A stretch of 28,258 bases of DNA from CAZAGD01 sp049699975 (GTDB lineage Bacteria > Desulfobacterota > SM23-61), in assembly GCA_049699975.1 (NCBI GenBank), contig JBNAWB010000025.1, positions 1 through 28,258 of the forward strand. The letters run 5' to 3'. The translations under genes and the position numbers were made by a program. This document shows, piece by piece, positions 23,159 through 28,258 of this stretch (the stretch's first letter is position 1; every line of letters begins with the position of its first letter). The notes under the pieces were generated by a model that was not told where the DNA came from, searched no databases, and worked only from the letters and a program-made list of their open reading frames with translations.

Positions 23159-24094
23159 TTAATCTTCTCTCTTTAAATATTTAAAGGTGATCAATACACA
23201 AATTATTAATACAGGTAAAATAAAAACCGAAATTGCTGCCCCTTCTCCAAACTGTCCGCCCACTATGGCCCGCTGGAAAGAAAGAGTCCCATAAAGGTGG
23301 GTGGCATTGGCCGGACCACCTTTAGTAATTACCCAGATAAGCTGGAAATCAGCAAAAGTCCAGATGGTAGAAAAAGTCGTTACCACCGCCAGGAGGGGAG
23401 TAATCAAAGGAAGCGTGACATGCCGAAATCTATGCCACCCGCCAGCACCGTCAATAGAAGCTGCTTCATAAAGGGTGGGATTAATAGTTTGTAATCCAGC
23501 TAATAAGCCAATCGTGAAGAAAGGAATACCTCGCCATACATTAGCGACGATCAAGGCTATTCGCGCATTGGTTGGATCACCGAGATAGTCAATTCGATGA
23601 GAAATTAAGCCAATTTTCATGAGCGCCCAAGTAATGGCGCTGAAAGTAGTATCGTAGAGCCACCAAAAGCAAATTGCGCTTAAGACTGTAGGAATAATCC
23701 AAGGAAGCAACACTATAGCCCGTACAAATCCTTTGGCTCTAAAATCTCGGTTTAAGATAATGGCCAAAGCAAATCCCAAAATAAGTTTAAAAAGAACCGC
23801 TACTCCCGTATACAAAAAGGTGAAATAAGTTACCTTCCAAAATAGTTGATCCTGGAGTAGACTAATATAATTAGCCAACCCAATGAACTCACCTTTTTGG
23901 CCTATAATGGTATTGGTAAATCCTAACCAAATTCCTAAAATGAGCGGATAAGCCAAAAAGAGCAAAAGCAAGATTACAGCTGGGGATACAAAAGCAATCC
24001 CCAAAATCGTTTTGTCCTCCAGGAGGCTAGTCCAACGCCTTTTCCGGACCAGCCTCCTTTCAGAAATAATGGTTATTTTTTCTGCTTTAGCCAT
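23159..24094 (-). CDS. ABC sugar permease, MalF type
   Basis: 311-aa permease. A charged N-terminal tail (ISERRLVRKRRW) is followed by about six hydrophobic segments. The EAA loop reads YEAASIDGAGGWHRFRHVTLPLITP near residues 220-244. It lacks the large periplasmic insert of E. coli MalF, as is usual in the wider CUT1 family. It begins 17 bases after the binding-protein stop and ends two bases before the MalG-type gene. The ribosome site (GCAGAAGA) is weak, so coupling to the upstream gene is likely. Confidence 0.93.
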   Translation of the reverse strand: MAKAEKITIISERRLVRKRRWTSLLEDKTILGIAFVSPAVILLLLFLAYPLILGIWLGFTNTIIGQKGEFIGLANYISLLQDQLFWKVTYFTFLYTGVAVLFKLILGFALAIILNRDFRAKGFVRAIVLLPWIIPTVLSAICFWWLYDTTFSAITWALMKIGLISHRIDYLGDPTNARIALIVANVWRGIPFFTIGLLAGLQTINPTLYEAASIDGAGGWHRFRHVTLPLITPLLAVVTTFSTIWTFADFQLIWVITKGGPANATHLYGTLSFQRAIVGGQFGEGAAISVFILPVLIICVLITFKYLKRED

Positions 24095-24111
24095 TCTTCT
24101 GCGGCAAATGT

Positions 24112-25509
24112 TTAGGCTTTCTTTGCTGGCGGCTTGGGAGCCCGCGGTTTATAAAACCTGGCCGCTCTATCCTGGGCCGCTGCTGCCGCTGCTTTTGGCG
24201 ACTTGCCCCCGACGCAGACATCATTAAACATATCTACGACCACATATTCAGCCATGGTTGCTGCCGAGGCCGATCCAATTGGGCCAGCATAACCATTCCA
24301 CAACATCCTCGCCATGGCGTCTCGGAAAGGAGTATGTTTGGGATCGGCTGTCCAAACTGGTAATTTCTTATAGTACTTTAAGCTGGGAGTAACGTACCCG
24401 CGCATGGCTTCTATCCATGGACCGTATTGGGGTTCTTCGAACATGAATTTGAGGTAATGTTTGGCTGCCTGCGGGAATTTGCAATGTCTAAATATAAAGG
24501 CTTCATTAAACAAATGCAGCTCAGTGGGTTTACCAACTGGTCCAATAGGCATATTGGCATGATCCATGTCATTAGCAATATCCGGGAATTTTTCTTTAGC
24601 CGCATAATAGATACTAATGCCATTCCCAGTTACCGAGATTTCTCCTGCTAAAAAGGCTTTATTATTATGTGGATCTAACCAAGAAGCTACGCCTGGAATC
24701 ATAGTTTCATAAAATTCTCGCGAAGCCTCGAGAGCATCCCAAGTCTCTTGTTTATTCAAACAGAGAGTTACGCCATCCTCTTCCACCACTTTCCCGCCAA
24801 AAGCCCAGAGCCACCAATGCCAATTGTTATTCCCATCTCCAACGGCTTTACCCAGAGTAAACCCAGTAGGATGACCTTTAGCTTTCAAAGCTTTACAAAG
24901 TTTAATGAACTCTGGAATTTTGTCCGGAAATTTTTCAAACCCCGCTTCCTTCATCCAGCTTATCCGGTAATTCATGCACATGCTGGGCGCACCCACAGGA
25001 ATACATATCCAACGTTTGGTTTTGGCGTTAATTCCATACTTGTAAGCCACCGGTTCGAATCCCTCATATTTTTTATCTAAATAATTGGCTAAATCGGTCA
25101 CATCAATTAATTTATCAGGATAAAGATGGGGGTCGTCATGCCAGCCTAAAACAATATCATGGCCTGCTCCCACGGAGGCCGTCATGGCTGCCTTGGAGCG
25201 GACATCTTCCCAGGAAATGTATTCAGTAATTACTTTGCATCCCGTAAGCTCTTCCCATTTCTTAGTGTTTTTGTCCCAATACTCCTGATCGCTCTTCACG
25301 AACACTGACCAACGTAATACACGGAGCACGGCTCCTTTTTCTGGTTTGTACTCTAAGACAGGGGGGGCAGCTGGTTTGGGTTTCTGAGCAAGCGCATCCA
25401 GAGGAGTTCCTGCCATCCCTGCGGCCGCCGCTCCGGCTAAGCCGATTTTTATAAAATCCCGGCGGCTCAGTCCTTCTTGTCCTTTTTCTAAAATTTTCTT
25501 CTCATCCAT
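24112..25509 (-). CDS. Tat-exported ABC solute-binding protein (CUT1 type)
   Basis: 465-aa extracellular binding protein of the sugar-binding family 1. The N-terminus is a clear twin-arginine signal: SRRDFIK at residues 15-21, an Ala/Gly-rich hydrophobic stretch, then LDALA with a probable cut after residue 41. The protein would therefore be folded before export, which is unusual for sugar-binding proteins. The mature part opens with a Pro/Lys-rich linker (QKPKPAAPP) and ends in a basic proline tail (PRAPKPPAKKA). There is no lipobox Cys, so it would be a free periplasmic protein or be held by its signal. GGGAGGT lies seven bases before the ATG, the strongest site in the operon, and a 9-bp hairpin lies upstream. 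The ligand is not readable from sequence. Confidence 0.93.
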   Translation of the reverse strand: MDEKKILEKGQEGLSRRDFIKIGLAGAAAAGMAGTPLDALAQKPKPAAPPVLEYKPEKGAVLRVLRWSVFVKSDQEYWDKNTKKWEELTGCKVITEYISWEDVRSKAAMTASVGAGHDIVLGWHDDPHLYPDKLIDVTDLANYLDKKYEGFEPVAYKYGINAKTKRWICIPVGAPSMCMNYRISWMKEAGFEKFPDKIPEFIKLCKALKAKGHPTGFTLGKAVGDGNNNWHWWLWAFGGKVVEEDGVTLCLNKQETWDALEASREFYETMIPGVASWLDPHNNKAFLAGEISVTGNGISIYYAAKEKFPDIANDMDHANMPIGPVGKPTELHLFNEAFIFRHCKFPQAAKHYLKFMFEEPQYGPWIEAMRGYVTPSLKYYKKLPVWTADPKHTPFRDAMARMLWNGYAGPIGSASAATMAEYVVVDMFNDVCVGGKSPKAAAAAAQDRAARFYKPRAPKPPAKKA

Positions 25510-25531
25510 TTTTTTTACCTCCCTTTTTTAT

Positions 25532-25553
25532 CTATTGGAGAAACCTCCAATAG
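25532..25553 (-). promoter_or_regulatory. Perfect 9-bp hairpin/palindrome in the pdxA-binding protein gap
   Basis: CTATTGGAG and CTCCAATAG form a perfect 9-bp inverted repeat with a 4-nt centre (GTTT on the coding strand). It begins 22 bases before the binding-protein start codon and just before its ribosome site. There is no U-run after it, so it is not an intrinsic terminator. It is either an mRNA stabilising or processing hairpin that raises binding-protein level relative to upstream genes, or an operator for a local regulator. The 148-bp gap here is the longest in the operon. Confidence 0.6.
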
Positions 25554-25657
25554 TTATAAACCAGACAGGTCCTTCTCCTCTCATTGCGCCAGAATCGATT
25601 TTGCATCCATATTTAAGCACTTTTCAAAAATCATAGCAAGAGAAAAATTTATGGCCA

Positions 25658-26716
25658 TTATGAGGAAATATCTTTCCTTTTCTGTCGGGCCAACTTGATG
25701 GCCAGTTTGATGGCTTCGATCATGGACTCAGGGTTAGCTCTCCCTTTTCCTGCTTTGCCAAAGGCAACTCCATGATCGACAGATGTCCGAATAATAGGTA
25801 AACCCAAGGTCATGTTAATCCCCGACATTTTCTCCCATTCTTGGCTTCCCGGCTTCATAGAAAATCCCACAAGTTTTACCGGAATATGCCCTTGGTCGTG
25901 ATACATAGCCACTACCGCATCATACTGCCTTCCTTTCAATTTAGTAAAAACAGTATCAGGCGGAACAGGACCCTCTACCTGCCAGCCTTCTTTTTGAGCA
26001 GCGGCTATTGCTGGGCCAATCTCCTTTATTTCTTCATCGCCAAAAAGCCCATCCTCGCCAGAATGAGGATTCAAACCAGCCACCCCTATTTTGGGATTTT
26101 TGATACCCAATTGTTTAAGAAACTCATAGGTTAAGCGAATGACCGTGAAAACCCTTTTCTTTTTTATGCGGGCGCAGGCTTCTTTTAAGGAAGAATGAGT
26201 AGTCACATGAACCACTCGAAAGGGACCATGAGCCAACATCATGGCATAATCTTTTGTGCCCGTCAAATGCGCCAAAATCTCAGTGTGGCCAGCAAAGTGA
26301 TAACCCGCTTTATTGATAGCTTCTTTATGAATGGGAGCCGTGACAATAGCTCCTATTTTTCCGGCCATCGCCAGATTCACTGCTTTTTCTATATACTCCA
26401 CGGCTGCCTTACCTGGCATAGGATCCACCTTACCGTGCTTAAGTTTCTTTAAATTTATATTTTTTAAGTCAAGCACATAAATATTTTTATTGTTTTCGGG
26501 CAATCGTTCAAGATCTGATTCTTTTATGGCTTTAACCTGCAATTTACTCCGGGCAATAGAAAGGGCTTGCTCCATTGTTCGGGCATCACCAATCACTACT
26601 AACTTAGCTTGCCGAGATAGTTCTTTCTTTTCTAAAGCTTTGACTATAATCTCTGGGCCGATTCCTGCGGCATCACCCATGGTTATGCCGATAACTGGCT
26701 TGGGGTTATTTTTCAT
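25658..26716 (-). CDS. pdxA: PdxA-family dehydrogenase, probable PdxA2 (4-phospho-threonate type)
   Basis: 352 aa, full family length. It opens with VIGITMGDAAGIGPEI. The divalent-metal ligands expected in PdxA are present: His174 (TTHSSL), His218 (NPHSGE) and His273 (MYHDQGH). The C-terminal VDHGVAFGKAGKGRANPESM is standard. Biosynthetic PdxA oxidises 4-phosphohydroxy-threonine in vitamin B6 synthesis. However, this gene overlaps by 11 bp a DUF1537 acid-sugar kinase and is followed by an importer. Established work on DUF1537 shows that such PdxA2 enzymes oxidise 4-phospho-D-threonate or -erythronate, with decarboxylation to dihydroxyacetone phosphate. I favour the catabolic role; a B6 role cannot be excluded. 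AAGGAGGAAAAATG gives a strong start. Confidence 0.92.
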   Translation of the reverse strand: MKNNPKPVIGITMGDAAGIGPEIIVKALEKKELSRQAKLVVIGDARTMEQALSIARSKLQVKAIKESDLERLPENNKNIYVLDLKNINLKKLKHGKVDPMPGKAAVEYIEKAVNLAMAGKIGAIVTAPIHKEAINKAGYHFAGHTEILAHLTGTKDYAMMLAHGPFRVVHVTTHSSLKEACARIKKKRVFTVIRLTYEFLKQLGIKNPKIGVAGLNPHSGEDGLFGDEEIKEIGPAIAAAQKEGWQVEGPVPPDTVFTKLKGRQYDAVVAMYHDQGHIPVKLVGFSMKPGSQEWEKMSGINMTLGLPIIRTSVDHGVAFGKAGKGRANPESMIEAIKLAIKLARQKRKDISS

Positions 26717-27941
26717 TTTTCCTCCTTAAAAATTTGATTATCTGCTCCAGAGCATCCTCTTGACCAAAACCCCCTGCTTTGGTAACTAAACAAAGTCCTT
26801 GATTAGGCCCATCAATTAAGAGGCTAAAAGGAATACCTGGTAAGACTTCTTCTTCAATACTCAGAAGGGAAGCTGAAAGATGGGCGCACACTCCCATAGC
26901 TAAATCCCCACCGGTAAGAATTAACCCTCCTAATGGAATCTCCCTTAAAAGAAGAGCTACTACTTGCCCCAAAAAATTGGGAATTAATTTTTCTTTTCCT
27001 GGTAAGTGCTCTTGAAAAGTAGTCGTCAAAATAGCTCCCCCATCTCTGGTCAATGCTTCTTTAATTTTCTGAGATAAAGATGCCCGCGCTGCTTTAACCC
27101 ATCCTTTTTGGGTAAATCGCTGTAAATCTGGTTCAACTATGGAGAACTTAAAAATTTCTTGCGCTTTTTTTAACTGTCTGGCCGTAATGGGGTTTCTGCT
27201 GGCTGAGACAATTAACAAAGGTCCTTTAGAAAAAATATATTTCCTTCTTTTTTTTTCTCTTTTTATATCTAACAGAGAAGCTATTTCTTGAGCTAAACCT
27301 ACAGAGCCACAAGGTAAAACTTCTGCGGAAATTAATTTCCAGGCAGAAGCTATATTTTTTAAATCACTCTGTTCCTTAGCATCTACTACTAAAATTTGTT
27401 CTTTCTTCTGCGTAATGGCCTCGGCTAAAGAGCGTGGAGACTGACGTACTTGTTTTAAAGTAATGAGCCCGATGGAAAGGCCAGTTTCTTTACAGAGCAA
27501 CTGCGGCAGACGAGATGAATTTAAGGGATGGAATGGATCTCGAGCATAGGGAGTCTTTAATAAGGGAACTCCATGAACATAAAGAATCCCTCTTTCTACT
27601 TGGCGGCCTTGGCTGGGGATAGAAGGAATTACAATGGCTTTGGGTATCTTCTTAGCCCTAAGAATTGCTAAGGCTTCCCGTCCCACATTGCCCCGCATGG
27701 TGGAATCAATTTTTTTGTATAAAAATTTAGCTTTTAGGCCTTGGGCAACTCGATAAATTTTTTGATAAGCTATCTTTCCTGGCAAATTTCGGCTATTGGT
27801 ATTTATGACCAAAACTTCGGCTTGTTGATCGATTATTTTTGCCTGCAGCGGTACGAGGGTAGTAAAGCCTTTTTTCCGGAACTGAAGCCCCGTATCTAAG
27901 GAGCCCGTCAAATCATCGGCTATAATGGCAAAATCCGGCAA
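26706..27941 (-). CDS. Four-carbon acid-sugar kinase (DUF1537; DtnK/DenK-like)
   Basis: 411 aa from TTG at 27941. The N-terminal domain signature AIIADDLTGSLDTGLQF sits at residues 5-21, and KKIDSTMRGNVGREAL is the substrate-loop motif. The C-terminal nucleotide domain shows SASRNPITARQL, LILTGGDLAMGV and VTKAGGFGQEDAL. The family phosphorylates the terminal hydroxyl of four-carbon aldonates such as D-threonate, D-erythronate or L-threonate. I place the start at TTG 27941 because GAGGTG ends six bases upstream and the protein then begins directly with the first strand; a TTG 33 bases further up is unsupported. It is the first gene of the operon and overlaps the PdxA gene by 11 bp. Exact substrate and stereochemistry are unknown. 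Confidence 0.92.
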   Translation of the reverse strand: MPDFAIIADDLTGSLDTGLQFRKKGFTTLVPLQAKIIDQQAEVLVINTNSRNLPGKIAYQKIYRVAQGLKAKFLYKKIDSTMRGNVGREALAILRAKKIPKAIVIPSIPSQGRQVERGILYVHGVPLLKTPYARDPFHPLNSSRLPQLLCKETGLSIGLITLKQVRQSPRSLAEAITQKKEQILVVDAKEQSDLKNIASAWKLISAEVLPCGSVGLAQEIASLLDIKREKKRRKYIFSKGPLLIVSASRNPITARQLKKAQEIFKFSIVEPDLQRFTQKGWVKAARASLSQKIKEALTRDGGAILTTTFQEHLPGKEKLIPNFLGQVVALLLREIPLGGLILTGGDLAMGVCAHLSASLLSIEEEVLPGIPFSLLIDGPNQGLCLVTKAGGFGQEDALEQIIKFLRRKNEK

Positions 27942-27998
27942 ACAAAACACCTCACTTTTTCTATAACCTAACAAAAAGCCTTTTTTTTATCAATAGTG

Positions 27999-28027
27999 TT
28001 TATAGCTGAGCATTTACCAATTCTCAA
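27999..28027 (-). promoter_or_regulatory. Sigma70-like promoter of the acid-sugar/ABC operon
   Basis: On the minus strand TTGAGA (28027-28022, five of six) and TATAAA (28004-27999, five of six) have the ideal 17-bp spacer. The expected transcript start near 27992 gives a leader of about 50 nt before the kinase start. That leader includes the A-rich/T-rich stretch AAAAAGGCTTTTT, which could form a weak hairpin. No other promoter of this quality was noticed between here and 21.2 kb, consistent with one six-gene transcript. Confidence 0.65.
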
Positions 28028-28258
28028 TCTGCCTCTCCTCCCTTACCATCGTCCTCCTCTTCTTCCCATCCTTCTTAGCATGTAATTACCTATCCTTAAA
28101 CCTCCTGAAATAACATATTCACCACCAACCCTCCGCTCCTTCCTAGGGCTTGAAAACACTGAAGAAAGGAGACTCCAAAAGGGATCGATGGTCAGTCCTA
28201 AAAGCTTGCCCACCTTCACTTTTCCAAAATAGTAATGTTTTAAAAGGAATAATCATAA
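28028..28258. other. Right-edge intergenic stretch with no assigned gene
   Basis: About 230 bp to the window edge, markedly pyrimidine-rich on the plus strand between 28031 and 28080. On the minus strand a GTG-initiated frame (28219 to 28043, 58 codons) stays open and ends in an arginine/glycine-rich MLRRMGRRGRW. It has no good ribosome site and no recognisable family, so I do not call it a gene. Nothing else was identified. Confidence 0.4.

Noticed and set aside
28043..28219. 58-codon minus-strand frame at the right edge
   Set aside because: GTG start without a ribosome site, no recognisable family, Arg/Gly-rich end caused by purine-rich DNA.

Overview
This 28.3 kb window is bacterial chromosome of moderate GC, densely coded on both strands and almost free of mobile DNA. 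Gene content points to a strictly anaerobic, probably uncultured bacterium that lives on organic and acyl-CoA compounds. The evidence is a tungsten-type aldehyde:ferredoxin oxidoreductase with its MoaD-like sulfur carrier, a giant 2-hydroxyacyl-CoA dehydratase/benzoyl-CoA reductase-type activase, and two NDP-forming acyl-CoA synthetase alpha-type proteins. A Desulfobacterota-like or neighbouring candidate-phylum origin is my guess from family resemblance; no rRNA or phylogenetic marker was tested.

Layout. Positions 1-212 hold the start of a REP-associated (Y1/IS200-like) transposase running off the left edge and a 22-bp tandem duplication. Positions 371-2402 (+) carry an M50 site-2 protease-like membrane protein and a beta-CASP metallo-beta-lactamase RNase. 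gltX (-) faces a VOC/methylmalonyl-CoA-epimerase-like gene (+) across a divergent promoter region near 3.9 kb. Positions 4.1-9.3 kb form an acyl-CoA island: VOC protein, CoA-ligase alpha protein and SDR dehydrogenase on (+), meeting a methyltransferase and a second CoA-ligase alpha protein on (-) with a 33-bp tail-to-tail overlap. Positions 9.46-13.7 kb encode the activase, with two ASKHA ATPase units in one chain. Positions 13.8-16.4 kb (+) hold an exported PCMT, an MFS transporter and an HhH-type protein, the last two overlapping their predecessors. polX and a small Cys-rich gene follow on (-). A 0.6 kb gene-free stretch with several inverted repeats precedes the AOR and MoaD-like genes (+).

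Positions 21.2-27.9 kb (-) are one compact operon: DUF1537 four-carbon acid-sugar kinase, PdxA-like dehydrogenase, Tat-secreted binding protein, two permeases and a MalK-type ATPase. A good sigma70-like promoter (TTGAGA-17-TATAAA) lies upstream of the kinase, and a perfect 9-bp hairpin sits just before the binding-protein gene. Kinase plus PdxA2 is the known route from D-threonate-type acids to dihydroxyacetone phosphate, so the operon is most simply read as ABC-driven uptake and catabolism of a four-carbon (or related) sugar acid. I regard this as the most interesting system here. The components are known families; linking a CUT1-type ABC importer to this kinase/dehydrogenase pair is inference.

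Several starts were moved from the longest reading frame using Shine-Dalgarno sites: gltX, VOC, activase, ABC ATPase and kinase. The MoaD-like protein apparently starts at a non-AUG codon.
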